Assembly: GCA_025267735.1 (NCBI GenBank)
Contig: CM046309.1
Coordinates: 30,574,702-30,638,701, forward strand
Source of the DNA: Mactra quadrangularis
Lineage: Eukaryota; Mollusca; Bivalvia; Venerida; Mactridae
DNA: 64,000 nucleotides
Direction: 5' to 3'
Part shown: positions 11,091-21,960 of the stretch, piece by piece
Layout: the number at the start of each line of letters is the position of its first letter
How positions within the stretch are numbered: the stretch's first letter is position 1
Program-made: the position numbers and the translations under genes
The notes under the pieces: generated by a model
The model's database searches: none
What the model was told of the DNA's origin: nothing
The model's input: the letters and a program-made list of their open reading frames with translations, nothing else

Positions 11091-11342
11091 TATACCCCCG
11101 CTTCGAAGAAGAGGGGGGGGTATACTGTTTTACCCTTGTCCGTGCGTGCGTGCGTCCGTGCGTGCGTCCGTCCGTCCGTTACAAAATTTCCGTCGCAGTT
11201 TTCTCAGCAACTATAACATGCAGCAGCCTAATACTTTGCATATTGCTTCATCCCATAGTCCCATGTGGTGTAAAGCGGTTTCATGCTCCTTGCTCATCTA
11301 CTTCCTGTTTGTCGCATAGTTTTAGATTTTTGCGGGGGTATC
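11091..11342. mobile_element. MITE with ATACCCCCGC ends and GTCCGT-rich interior
   Basis: The terminal inverted repeat is ATACCCCCGC (11092-11101) against GCGGGGGTAT (11332-11341). The left end has a secondary hairpin (CCCCCGCTTCG...GAGGGGGGG). A GTGCGTGC/GTCCGTCC run covers about 11139-11181. Elements of this layout are common in molluscs (recollection). No coding capacity is seen. Confidence 0.75.
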
Positions 11343-11373
11343 ACTAGTGAGCATTAGCTCACAGATTTACTTG

Positions 11374-11560
11374 TTTGTTTTGTTTTTTAACGTCGTATTC
11401 AACACATTTAGGTCATGTTTACGACGACCTGCTCTTCCTACTATAGGTTTCCTGGACACTTTTTCTATCACCAGTTCTAAATTACCCTAGCACGAGGCCG
11501 ACAACACATGTATAGGGTATAACCTACCGCGACCGGGCTCGAATTAAAAAAAGGCAAAAC
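11374..11560 (-). repeat. SINE family A 3' part, diverged, minus strand
   Basis: On the minus strand the sequence runs from a TTCGAGCCCGGTCGCGG phrase through GTGTCCAGGAAACC to the tail ACATGACCTAAATGTGTTGA, then ACGACGTTAAAAAACAAAACA. This matches the tail order of family A copies. The head is rearranged or missing. Confidence 0.65.
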
Positions 11561-11995
11561 CTAGCTAGCTTATAAAAATAACTTATTCAAGCCTAGCGGT
11601 CGTTGAATTCTTTAGAATTGCACATTAACGGTCATATTTCCTTGGCAGTTTCTTTTACTCGCTTACCTTTCCATGTGCTCAAGGATTTGACAACTTCTTG
11701 AGTAAAATTTGCCGTTTACATCGTCTCCGCTAATTTAACAGCCCACAATGGCATATTTAAGGTTCCGTTGCTGGTAGCTTTTCACTCAATCTCCGTAAAC
11801 GGAAATCCTGTAGAGTATAGTCGTACAGGATCTCTACCGTCTCCATGGAATGTCACGTCAAGATGAACTTTGTGTCGACCAATCAATGCGCAGCTTTCAT
11901 TTAGACGAAAACACTATCAATCGCATTTGGATTTCGTAGACGATGTAAACAAGTTACGTATCATGACAATTTCGTCATTAATATTATGATGAGAA

Positions 11996-12017
11996 AAGGT
12001 CACCTGAACGTGACCTT
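11996..12017. promoter_or_regulatory. Inverted AGGTCA half-sites
   Basis: AAGGTCAC and GTGACCTT form a perfect 8-bp inverted repeat separated by six bases. AGGTCA is the core half-site of many nuclear receptors. No adjacent gene is identified, so this may be chance. Confidence 0.2.
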
Positions 12018-12148
12018 CGTTTGAAAAAGGCTAGACCTTAATTAGCGAGTAGGCGAGAGGAAATTTTAGATCGGGTTTTAATCAGATTGCTTTTCTCTAT
12101 TCAGCTAAATGAAGCAACAGCGGACAAATTTGATTGTATATGAAACAA

Positions 12149-12345
12149 GTATTAGCATTTCCAAAAATGCTTGAAATCGTCGTTTAGTCGTGTATTCTCC
12201 ATAGATAATAAAGATTCAAGCAATATGCAGATCAAACAGTGCAGTCTTTACAGTAGAGGGCTTTAAATCAGACCTTCAGAAGCTCGACTACAGCGCCTCC
12301 ATCCCCGTCGGATATAAATACCGTTCCAAGTCTATTTATAGACTA
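12149..12345 (+). repeat. Dispersed repeat, copy 1 of a pair with 51457-51545
   Basis: The words TATTAGCATTTCCAAAAATG, CTTGAAATCG, TCGT(G/A)TATTCTC and CAAGTCTATTTATAGA recur in the same order near 51457-51545, where the spacing is much shorter. Either the second copy has an internal deletion or this copy has an insertion. The family is not identified. Confidence 0.6.
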
Positions 12346-12823
12346 CAGAGCGTTTGATTAATTCTACACACTGTAAGGCCAGATAAAAACCATCGAATTA
12401 CCATGTGCTGTCCAGACATATTCCGACCGCGCTCGTTTCAAGAACATGTTCTGCCCTACATTCCACCAGCTAATCGAACGTTCATATTTACTAATAAACT
12501 CACTCGGAAATAGGGAAGATAGGTTGTTGTTTTTCAACAAAAGCGATTTTTCTTCAATAAATGAACATGTTATGAATAGGCATGAATGTTTTTTGGTTTT
12601 ATATTGTTACTCCTTGAAATTGATACCCGTTCATATATCGATAATGATATTTTCTTGTATTACAAACAGGTAACCGTATAATACACGCCGTGGACGATTC
12701 CATACACGCACCCCTTTTTTGCTACTCGACGTCATCATTTTGGTCACGTGACCTCTAATGCAACGTTCTGATTGGCTAAAGACAGCCGGTGTCGACACAA
12801 AAATGCTCAAATCTTGATAATTG

Positions 12824-12856
12824 TTATTATCGTCGGACAGGTTCCGACGATAATAA
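12824..12856. repeat. Perfect 14-bp hairpin, 5-nt loop
   Basis: TTATTATCGTCGGA (12824-12837), loop CAGGT, TCCGACGATAATAA (12843-12856). The stem is perfect and isolated, with no transposon ends or target duplication visible around it. Confidence 0.85.
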
Positions 12857-12859
12857 ATA

Positions 12860-14235
12860 TAGTATCCTAAGTTGCGTCTCTCTGGCCAATGAGTGAGTGT
12901 CCTCCGTTAGTACTAATGTCATTGCTTTTATGTTTTATTTTAACGACTTATTGTTTTCAGATTGTATGACTTTATGGATTGGATCAACGATATGGAAACA
13001 CTGCTGTGATAAAATTATCTGCTTGTATATAGATTGGTTAGATTACACCTAGTAATGACCTCACTAATATGACAAAGGAAGTATAGTTTCTAATATTTAA
13101 CATTGAGCTCGTTAAAAGTTAAAGTTTTGTTTATAAGTTTGTTCGTAAGTCAAAAGCAACATACATTAATAATACACTCATTTTTGGCTTATCAATTCTA
13201 AATATTATACAAATTGTGTAAAATTGCGTATACATTTTGAATATTATACCATTGTAATGATTATTATCCGTCTGACTTTGAAGTGCTAATTTTATGAAAC
13301 TGACTTACGAAGATTTTTTTCGTGAGAATTTTTGTGAAAAGCGCATTGAGTCGGCTCTGTATTCTTGGCACCCTGTGGATCGAGTTTATCATCGTGTAGG
13401 TGACCCTTATAGTTGCTTCCATGTGGATCAAGTGAAGTGTTCTTATATTTTTGTGTTAGAAAAAATAGTTGAGGTCATTGCGCGATTTTGTTATGATAAA
13501 TTCAGTAATGTGTAGTTTGTCGGCATAACTTTTTAGCAAGTTTTCTTTATACTTAAGTAACTAGATCAGTAGATTGAATTAAAAAATATTGTCATTTGCC
13601 AACTTATCCCTTTAATCTAATATAAGGTTATTAGTTTTTCATCTTTACTTGAACTTTTAATTTTTACTTATAACTTTTTCTTTCTTTTTTCAGCTGATGT
13701 CAGTTGAGGCGCTTTTGTATTAAGTAATATGAAAGCTGATACATGTATACATGTATTTAAACCCCTGCCATTGAATGATTTCCGTAAGTTTGAGGTAAAT
13801 ATGAAACACTTTGGTTATGACTGACATGCTGGAAGACATTTCGACTAGGAATCGGTGAGTGTTAATTTACTTTTTATCTTCTAGATATGTCATTTGTTTG
13901 TGAACTTAAGTATTTGTTAATCGTTCATCAACGAGATCAAGTCTCAAATTTAGTAGTGCTGAGTTAGCAATCTGTAGACTACCCATCTTTGGCAACAACA
14001 AAATTGAGAAAATTTTGGCAAGTAATTAATTGTCCTAATATAAATTATATTGGGAATTTTTCAAAATTTGACTCAATTTGGGCTCTAAATCACTCTTTTA
14101 TGAAAGAAGTCACATTCCAGTGTTTGCCCATGACGCATCCTTATAAAATGGGCGGACCCTTTTTATATCTATTTTCATTCATTTATAATTGTACATTATT
14201 CTTCCATTGGCTATTGAATAAGTCAGTTTCTCTTG
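12860..14235. other. No gene recognised
   Basis: AT-rich unique DNA. A 73-residue open frame at 13294-13515 (+), starting MKLTYEDFFRENF, has no domain I recognise, and I do not call it a gene. A TACATGTATACATGTA palindrome lies near 13740-13756. Confidence 0.5.
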
Positions 14236-14237
14236 CT

Positions 14238-14445
14238 GTGTGGGTGGGTGAGAAACATAAGAAGTGTGTTCGTGCATGCATGCGTGCGTGGGGTATGTGT
14301 GGGGGTGTGTACGTGCGTGCATGCGTTTGGGAGGGTATATGCGGGTAAATGTGCTTGCGCGTGTGAGCCAGGGTATGTTGGTGTGTGTGTGTGAGTGGGC
14401 ATGCGTGAGGGTATGTGCGGGCGAGTGTGCGTTTGTTTGTGAACA
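14238..14445 (+). repeat. TG/GTGC-rich simple-sequence block
   Basis: About 200 bp made of GTGTG, GTGCGTGC, GCATGC and GGGTATG words, with strong purine-pyrimidine alternation. Long open frames on both strands here follow from the low complexity. Such tracts can adopt Z-DNA, which is inferred from composition only. Confidence 0.85.
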
Positions 14446-15205
14446 GTAACTGATTCATTCATTATCCAATTGATGTACGTGTATAGCACTTACTTTGTTT
14501 ATCAACAAATGACATTTCTAGTTCAGTCAACTTTTAGATTTTGTTGTTGCTTAATTTACTGTGATTCATGTAATTTATTATCAATTATGTTTTGTTTTTC
14601 TTTGGTCTCCAGGTCGTCCGTGTCTGATCTGAGATTTGCACCGATATCTCAGGTCTCAGCATGCATATCCCAGCTGTCCCATCCCCGCCATGTAGAGGGT
14701 TCGGTCTGTTGGGGTTTTTAAGAGTCATTGGCTTCATATCCCCCAGCACCAGTGGTTCGAAATACTTTGGTCACTATTATTTGTATTCTTGCTGGCTTGT
14801 AGAATTTTCTACCAGTTTTACCTAGTTAAGACAAAGCTATGCCATAGGGGAGGTGGGGATAGGCGATAGGGTTAATATAGGTAAAGAAGGTTGTGGCTTA
14901 CTGAAAAAATGGGAGGGTTTGCATAGGGTTCTACTTTGTAAGAGAGGGAAGTAGGTTGGAACTTTTTAGGAAGTTGGATAATGTATTTGGGTAGTTTTTC
15001 TTGGAATTGAGGTGGGCTATTTTGAGCTAGTTCAAGAAATAGAGCGATTGCTTAAGCTATCATATTGTATGATTATATTGAACTGTCCAATTGCATAAAT
15101 TAAAACGTCACATAACACTGTATATTTAATGCTCGGATATCGTCGGTAGTTCACGTAGAGCTCATAACACAGGTGTATCTCATATTTGACTTTTATTGAT
15201 TATCT
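14446..15205. other. No gene recognised
   Basis: Unique sequence. The region 14840-15010 is G-rich on the plus strand (GGGGAGGTGGGGATAGG and similar). No supported coding exon is seen. Confidence 0.45.
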
Positions 15206-15207
15206 CA

Positions 15208-15272
15208 ATTTGTGTTGTCGAGTGGTAAAACGGTCGGTGAGCAAACCTTTTTGTCGTGGGTTCGAATCCCGA
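15208..15272 (+). repeat. tRNA-like sequence (SINE head or tRNA pseudogene)
   Basis: TCGAGTGGTAAAACGGTCGG (A-box region, about 15216-15235) and GGGTTCGAATCCCG (B box, about 15259-15272) are tRNA-like and correctly ordered. The acceptor stem does not pair and the anticodon arm is weak, so I do not call a functional tRNA. A T run follows directly, as at a Pol III terminator. Confidence 0.45.
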
Positions 15273-15274
15273 TA

Positions 15275-16380
15275 GGTTTTTTTTGGTTTTTTTCTCTTCC
15301 TTTTATTATTGTCGGATTGCGCAAAACACAATAATATTTCAAAGTTTATTTTAACAAATTATAAATTTAGTCGATTTCCCTTCAAGAGAATATAACACTA
15401 ACAGTAGCGGAACTAACACTGCCAGTGAAACTAAATAACTTTTTTAATTATTAGTTTTATTGTATTTCAATATATCTACATGTATTTTCAAAAGATACTG
15501 AATAAAACAAAACACAATTTTCAAAAAATAAAAAAGATGCTAACATGGTAAGGAAAAAAGTGAAAAATGACATCCTATCATACAAACTAGTAACTGGCAT
15601 TTCAAAAGTATAAGTTCTGTAGCGTTTCACTTAAACCGCACGACTATTCAGTCATGTTAGATTTTGACACTAAATTAACTTATCCAATTTAGTATTTTTA
15701 CTAAAAAATTTTATAAATAGAGCGCGGAAATAAATATATGCAGTGTGTGATAACCATGTAATTATGCAATCGGACAGTTCAATATAATCGTACAATAGAA
15801 AGGGATTTAAATTTGGATATTATTGTTGTCATGTTTATGGTTTAATCGCTTCATGCAGAATGTTACTACATAAAACGGGCACGTTGATATATTTCACTGG
15901 GGGCTCTATCCAAATGTTTTTGTATAGTTCAAACAAAAAAACAAAACACTGTTTATAATAACAATACAATGAACTAACCCACGACGAGGGATGCCCAGGA
16001 TGACTTTAAAATAAACAATTGTGATAAGTTTTACTTGTGTCTTAGTTGTTGGTGCAATGGAAAGCGATCTACCATAACAAACATGCTTTACAAAGTAGTG
16101 GTGGTTTATCAACCATGCTAATTTTGTTAAATGAATTACACAAATTTTATTTTCAATACTGCCTACCCCTGAAATGAATTGTCTCATTTTTAATGTTTAC
16201 CAAAACACGTTTTGTTTTTTTGTACGCACTATAACGCATAATTTGTTTTTTTCTGACATACATATATGATTAACAAACAATCCTAATAGTATTACATACA
16301 TATACAAAGTCAACTGTATTTGATACAAATACTTGATGTAATCATTCAAGTATTACTTTGATTTCATACTCATTACGAAG
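15275..16380. other. No gene recognised
   Basis: AT-rich unique DNA. A 93-residue minus-strand frame (15906-16187) has no recognisable motif and low-complexity codon content, so it is not called. Confidence 0.5.
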
Positions 16381-16385
16381 TACCT

Positions 16386-16704
16386 TTTTCGAGCCGTCCG
16401 GCTAGATCAGTTGGTAGCACGCAACTCTACTGATCGAGGGGTCATGGGTTCGATTTCTGGGCGGAGCATACTTTCGTGGAGCTTTGTCATGAAATTATTT
16501 CTACGGCAATTCTCCCTTCTTCCAATGATTTAAGTTATGTAGGGCAGTTGTCAGTCACTAACGAAAGTATGCGCTTAGTAGATGGTTAACAGCTATATCT
16601 AGAGATTTAGCCTTTCCAGGAACAGTGAGTAGGTTGACTGACCGCCGTTATATGACCTATACTATGTGTTGCTACGATGTTAAACCCAATAAACAAACAA
16701 ACAA
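16386..16704 (+). repeat. SINE family B, full length, with probable target duplication
   Basis: The A box GGCTAGATCAGTTGGTAGCA is at about 16400-16419 and the B box GGTTCGATTTC at about 16447-16457. The body (TTCGTGGAGCTTTGTCATGA, TTTAGCCTTTCCAGGAAC) matches the copy at 4913. The tail is GACCGCCGTTATATGACCTA, ending AAACCCAATAAACAAACAAAC. Flanks AAGTACCTTTTTCG (about 16378) and AAGTACTTCTTTCG (about 16705) match 12 of 14, consistent with a LINE-type target duplication. Confidence 0.9.
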
Positions 16705-16719
16705 GTACTTCTTTCGTAC

Positions 16720-18010
16720 AGTTTTAACCAAATGTTTCTGTTACATTGTAAGTAAGATGTATTGGCTTTTCTTATTTATAAGATTTACATTTGTAATGTT
16801 TACATTAATTTAATTTTAAAAAGTATTCTTGTATTCTGACAATTAGTTGTAGATTAAAAACTTTATTTTTAAAGCCACTATATGAAGATATATTCTCAAA
16901 CAGTAGACTTTAAAACTGTTTTACAACCATGAATTTATCAAAATATAATATGCATTAAAGACACAATTACCAGTTCAGACCATTCTGCTTTCTAAATTTG
17001 AGTTTGAAAAAGTGTCCAATCTTAAAAAAGTGGGGTACTTTTATAAGAGCACACTATATTCATTTATACGCTTATGTTTAATATACCTGATCCTAAATAG
17101 TTTAAAAGCTTAGTTAAGTAATTGGGAGTAAGTTTTTTTCTAATAAGACTTCATGTTTAACATACTTTGATCAAAACTATTGTTTCAAGTATTGACAACC
17201 GAATTCTACTTTCGGTTTCGATCTACTTTCACTTTGAAAAGCAATAAATACCATGAACATATCTAAGCAAAATTTGCATTTATTTAAAAACTCTTGTTCA
17301 TTAGAGGTGTTTGAAATAGATAAATGTCTATTTTCCTTGCGGTCAAAAAACAATGTTACTTTTGATATAGGGGCTTTAAATCAAAAATTACATTTTTATA
17401 TTGAATGTGAGATAATATCTCACCCTAAGTAGAAGTTTGTATCAGGTAAATTTGCAGAAGTTAGCTTTTTATTGGATATTATCGGGGAAATGATATACAT
17501 GTATATTATGACACTGCAGTGGAATGAATAATTATTGCCCGATGTGCGTGCTACTCATAAAGATATTAAAATAGCTCTGATAGTTGCGTTTCTAAGAATG
17601 TGATAGCAAAATATTATTTTAAGACAAATCTTTTCATGAAAAATAATAACAATTCGTTTTTAAGCTTAGTTTTGGGATAGTAATTAGCTAACATAGCTCA
17701 ATATAGAGAGTATTCTCAACACTGCCTCTTGTTTACTTAATGCCTTAAGTGTAAGACTTAAGCATTGACCGATTTATTTGGATAATTGTAGTTATCAAAT
17801 ATAAACTTACACATGAACTTTAGAGTGGCTTAGGAAACACCTTCATGTATGGGCGTACAATATTAACAAAGTTGCGACTCTGAGCCTGCCATCCAACAAC
17901 TTTTGTATGTCATATCAATCGCCCCATAGTCACCATATTCTGTCACATACTACAATTATGAATTGTCGCTTTTTAGAACTTTTGTGTTTGTCTATCATAC
18001 ATAACGATAT
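16720..18010. other. No gene recognised
   Basis: AT-rich unique DNA without a supported open frame, RNA gene or repeat. Confidence 0.5.
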
Positions 18011-18014
18011 CTAG

Positions 18015-18610
18015 ATCTGTAGCCCCGTTGTTATCGCGCTGGGGTTAAATCTAGAATCCCGACCGGGCGGTTATACCCTTCCATGGAAATTTGATAATAC
18101 ATGTAATCATTCGGAACGACCTCGGCGATCATCTATGAAGATGCACCTCGGATATCAAACGTAGTAGGAATACAACCAAGTTATGAGGTCAGGCGATTAA
18201 CCTCATAGGTTAAGTAGTGCCGATGTAAACAAGCAACATGGCAGATCATTTTGCAGAAAGTATCGAGTACACAAAATAGTTTAAGGGTCAACTTTGATTT
18301 AAGTGAATATCAGTTACAGGCATTGAAGAGCTTTAACTGCCCATAATCGTCCGTCATTTTTGGTGTGTGCCAGCGTTCTACTGAGTAAACGTCGGGAACG
18401 AGGCTAATTTTCTATGTAGGAACTACTTTCGCTCCTCTTGATATCCGAGGTGTATTTGCGTGGAAAATCGCCGAGGTAGTTCCGAATGACATGTAATGTC
18501 AATTTTCCTTTATTGATAATTCGGAGAAGTTGCTGATCTTGTTATTTTAGGTTCGCTGTCTGCCATGAAGTAACCTTAATTATGTTGACATGACGTTAAA
18601 ATCCAATATA
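18015..18610 (+). repeat. SINE family A copy split by a MITE
   Basis: The left part (18015-18107) has a degraded tRNA-like head (GTAGCCCCGTTGTTATCGCG, then TAGAATCCCGACCGGGC) and GTTATACCCTTCC. The right part (18489-18610) resumes exactly with ATGTCAATTTTCCTTTATTG, ATTCGGAGAAGTTGC and the tail ending GACATGACGTTAAAATCCAA. The interruption is the 381-bp element at 18108-18488. The SINE is therefore older than the MITE insertion. Confidence 0.85.
18108..18488. mobile_element. CATTCGGAAC MITE, 381 bp, perfect 9-bp target duplication
   Basis: The element starts CATTCGGAACGACCTCGGCG and ends CGCCGAGGTAGTTCCGAATG. It is flanked on both sides by ACATGTAAT (18099-18107 and 18489-18497). Subterminal inverted blocks include CACCTCGGATATCAA near the left and GATATCCGAGGTGTA near the right. 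It encodes no protein. The copy at 46710-47076 is homologous throughout, and the 66-bp element at 56740-56805 consists of the two ends of this one joined. Confidence 0.93.
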
Positions 18611-19298
18611 TATATATTTTTAGAGCCTACTCAAATTTCTTTGACAAATAAAACAATAAACAAAAAAATGATCATTCATACCACAGTTAATTAAGAATAA
18701 GTCCAGCTTATCCATGTGACATAATTTGAATTATACGTTTATTACATTTAATATTACTGCTAATTTTAGTCTTTGCTCAGATGACTCTTTGTTTTTGTAA
18801 GCAAGATTGTAGGCCTACAAGTAAATTATTTGTTTGTCTCGAATCTTATAGTAAACTACGTTTCTTTCCCCAGCAATTCAATACTAATAAAAAAGATTTT
18901 TCTCAATATTGCAAGAAGTAGTTGACTCTTTGTGGATCAGTTTTCAGTCTTTGAAAAATAATCAAATAACCAAAAAATTGGTATTATTTACCATTTACAG
19001 ATATGATTTATGTTTGTAAATTCTAAAGAATCATTACTGAGGGCTCAATTGTACTCCTACAATACAACTAAAGCATTGTAAACATGTAGCATATTTCATG
19101 TAATTTACCTAGAGTCAAATTTCTGTAAAGCAGTGCTTTATTTTAAAGTCATTATCATATGTGTGCATTAAATCACATAGACGTATCATTGACCAATGTT
19201 TATGAACTAACATAGAATATAAAACACATATATTTCGCAACATTTGAATATTTAAATGAGATAATCTGAAAGATATAGTTTTTACACTTTTTTAACAA
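18611..19298. other. No gene recognised
   Basis: AT-rich unique DNA between a SINE and the satellite domain. No features are supported. Confidence 0.5.
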
Positions 19299-19299
19299 T

Positions 19300-21570
19300 T
19301 ATGTCTTTCAATAAGCCGACAGTTACATATGTTTCTAAACAGTCTCTCATAAATTTATTTTTATAATTTTTGCAATTGATAAATTTAATAAGCGTATATA
19401 TTTTCCTAAGCTCATGCAAATTTCTGTCCTTCATATTTCAGACACACAATAAGACATGCCGTTTGTTCCGTATCTCATGTACGTTTCTGTCTTTTAATAA
19501 AATACCAAACACACACTATAGCATGCTGTTTATTCCTTATCTCATGTACGCTGCTTCTGTCCTTTAATACCATGACAGACACACAATATGACATGCCTTT
19601 GTTCCTTACTTCGTGTACGTTTCTGTCTGTAAGTCAGATAACAGAAACGCAATAAGACATGCCGTTTGTTTCTTATCTCGTTTACGTTTCTCGCATTCAA
19701 AACGATAACACAATATGACATGCTGTTTTTTCATAAATCAATTACGTTTATGTCCTTCAATTAGATAACAAACACACAATAAGACATCCTGTTTTTTCTA
19801 TAAATCATATACGTTAATGTCTTTGAATAAGATAACAATCACACAATAAGACATCCTTGTTTTTCTATAAATCATATACGTTAATGTCTTTGAATAAGAT
19901 AACAAACACACAATTAGACATCCTGTTGTTTCTAAGCTCATGTTAGTTTATGTCCTTCAATACGATAACAGACACACAATAAGACTTGATGTTGTTCCTA
20001 AGCTCATGTAAGTTTATGTCCTTCAATAAAATAACAAACACACAATCAGACATCCTTTTTTTCTATAAATCATATACGTTAATGTCTTTGAATAAGACAA
20101 CAGACACACAATAATACTTGATGTTGTTCCTAAGCTCATGTTAGTTTATGTCCTTCAATAAGATAACAGACACACAATAAGACATACTGTTGTTCCTAAG
20201 CTCATGTTAGTTTATGTCCTTCAATAAGATAACAAACACACAATAAGACATACTGTTGTTCCTAAGCTCATGTTAGTTGATGTCCTTCAATAAGATAGCA
20301 AACTCACAATAAGACATACTGTTGTTCCTTGGCTCATGTTAGTATATGTCCTTCAATAAGATAACAGACACACAATAAGTCTTGATGTTGTTCCTTAGCT
20401 CATGTTAGTTTATGTCCTTCAATAAGATAACAGGCACACAATAAGACATACTGTTGTTCCTAAGCTCATGTAAGTTTATGTCCTCCAATTAGATAACAGA
20501 CACACAATAAGACATTCTGTTTTTTTCTACAAATCATTTACGTTTATGTCTTTTAATTAGATAACAAACCCACAATTAGAAATACAGTTTTTTTATAAAT
20601 CATATACGTTTCTGTCAATTGAAACGATAACAGACACACAATAAGACTTACTGTTTTTTATGACTCATGTATGTTTATGTCCTTAACTAGATAACATACA
20701 CATAATATGTCACTTCTTTTTTATAAATCATGAACGTTTCTGTCCTTGAATTAGAAAACAAACACAGAAAAGACATGACGGTGTTTCTTACTTTTATGTA
20801 CGTTTCTGACCTTGAAAACGATAACAGACACACAATAAGCATGCCGGTTTTTTCCATTCAAGAAAAACGTTTCTGACCTTTAAAAAGATAACATACACAA
20901 AAAAGCATGCCGTTTTTTCCATTCATTATGTTGTTTCTGACCTTAAAAACGATAACAGACACACAATAAGCATTCCGTTTTTTCCATTCATTATAAACGT
21001 TTCTGACCTTCAAAGCGATTACAGACTCACAATAAGCATGCCGTTTTTTCCATTCATGATGTTGTTTATGACCTTGAAAACGATAACAGACACACAATTA
21101 GCATTCCGTTTTTTCCATTCATTAAGTTGTTTCTGACCTTCAAAACGATAACAGACAAACAATTAGCATTCCGTTTTTTTCCATTCATTATGTTGTTTCT
21201 GACTTTCAAAACGATAACAGACACACAATAAGCATTCCGTTTTTCCAATTCATTGTGTTGTTTCTGACCTTGAAAACGATAACAGACACACAATAAGCAT
21301 GTCGTTTTCCCATTCATCATAAACGTTTCTGACCTTGAAAACGATAACAGACACACAATAAGCATTCCGTTTTTCCAATTCATTGTGTTGTTTCTGTCCT
21401 TCAAAACGATAACAGACACACAATAAGCATGCCGTGTTTTCCATTCATTATGTTGTTTCTGTCCTTCAATACAATAACAGACACACACTATGTCATGCCG
21501 CATGTTCCTAATCTCTTGTACGATTATGTCCTTTAATTAGATAGCAGACACTCGATATGACATGCCATTC
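19300..21570 (+). repeat. Satellite domain, left part: ~66-bp monomer array
   Basis: About 34 tandem copies of a 65-66-bp unit. Its landmarks in order are TTATGTCCTTCAATAAGATA, ACAGACACACAATAAGACAT, CTGTTGTTCCTAAG and CTCATG. Copies at 20100-20500 are the most alike, while 19300-19800 is diverged. From about 20770 the spacer becomes CCGTTTTTTCCATTCATTAT. Open frames on the minus strand here (up to 145 residues) come from the repeat and are not genes. The unit is homologous to the sub-units of the array beginning at 24.2 kb. Confidence 0.93.
20770..21480 (+). repeat. Sub-array with CCATTCATTATGTTG spacer variant
   Basis: Roughly eleven ~60-65-bp copies carry GCATTCCGTTTTTTCCATTC, then TTGTTTCTGACCTT and CAAAACGATAACAGACACAC. 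They are more alike to one another than to the left-hand monomers, indicating a local homogenisation patch inside the 66-bp array. Confidence 0.85.
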
Positions 21571-21960
21571 GACCTACTTTTTCATGTAGGTTGTATCTGT
21601 CTTAAAAAAGAACACATATATGCATGATTGACATCTATTGTCTGTATTTTCATGTAGGTTTCTCTCTTTTAATTGTGAAACTTAAATACACTTTCAATCT
21701 GTCCTTATTCTCGGTAGGCATTTGACATCTAAGGTCCATTCGCATGTAGATATCTTTGAAAAAGATAACTTAAATTCACTTATATTTTGTTCTTTTTCTC
21801 AGGAAGTTATCTGTCCTAAAAAAGAAAACATACTTACACTTTGCCATATTCGGTCCTTATTTTCATTTAGGTTTCTATCGTACGATAAAATTACATTGAT
21901 ACTAAATAAAAAAATCAGCATTTATTCTTATTTGCTCTTAAGTTTCTCTAGAATGTAGGT
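21571..21960 (+). repeat. Satellite transition zone, diverged monomers
   Basis: Degenerate units contain both the CTTAAAAAAGAACACATATA motif typical of the right-hand core and TGTCCTTATTCTCGGTAGG-like words. They bridge the 66-bp array and the ~270-bp array. The satellite is then interrupted by non-repeat DNA up to about 24190. Confidence 0.75.

Noticed and set aside
13294..13515. 73-residue plus-strand frame as a small gene
   Set aside because: No family resemblance, no signal peptide and no splice or promoter context in AT-rich DNA where such frames occur by chance.
14183..14489. Overlapping frames of 61-119 residues on both strands
   Set aside because: They are low-complexity translations of the TG/GTGC-rich block, with no domain.
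3740..16460. Functional tRNA genes at the A/B-box sequences
   Set aside because: Acceptor stems do not pair and most are followed by conserved SINE bodies and tails. I treat them as SINE heads.
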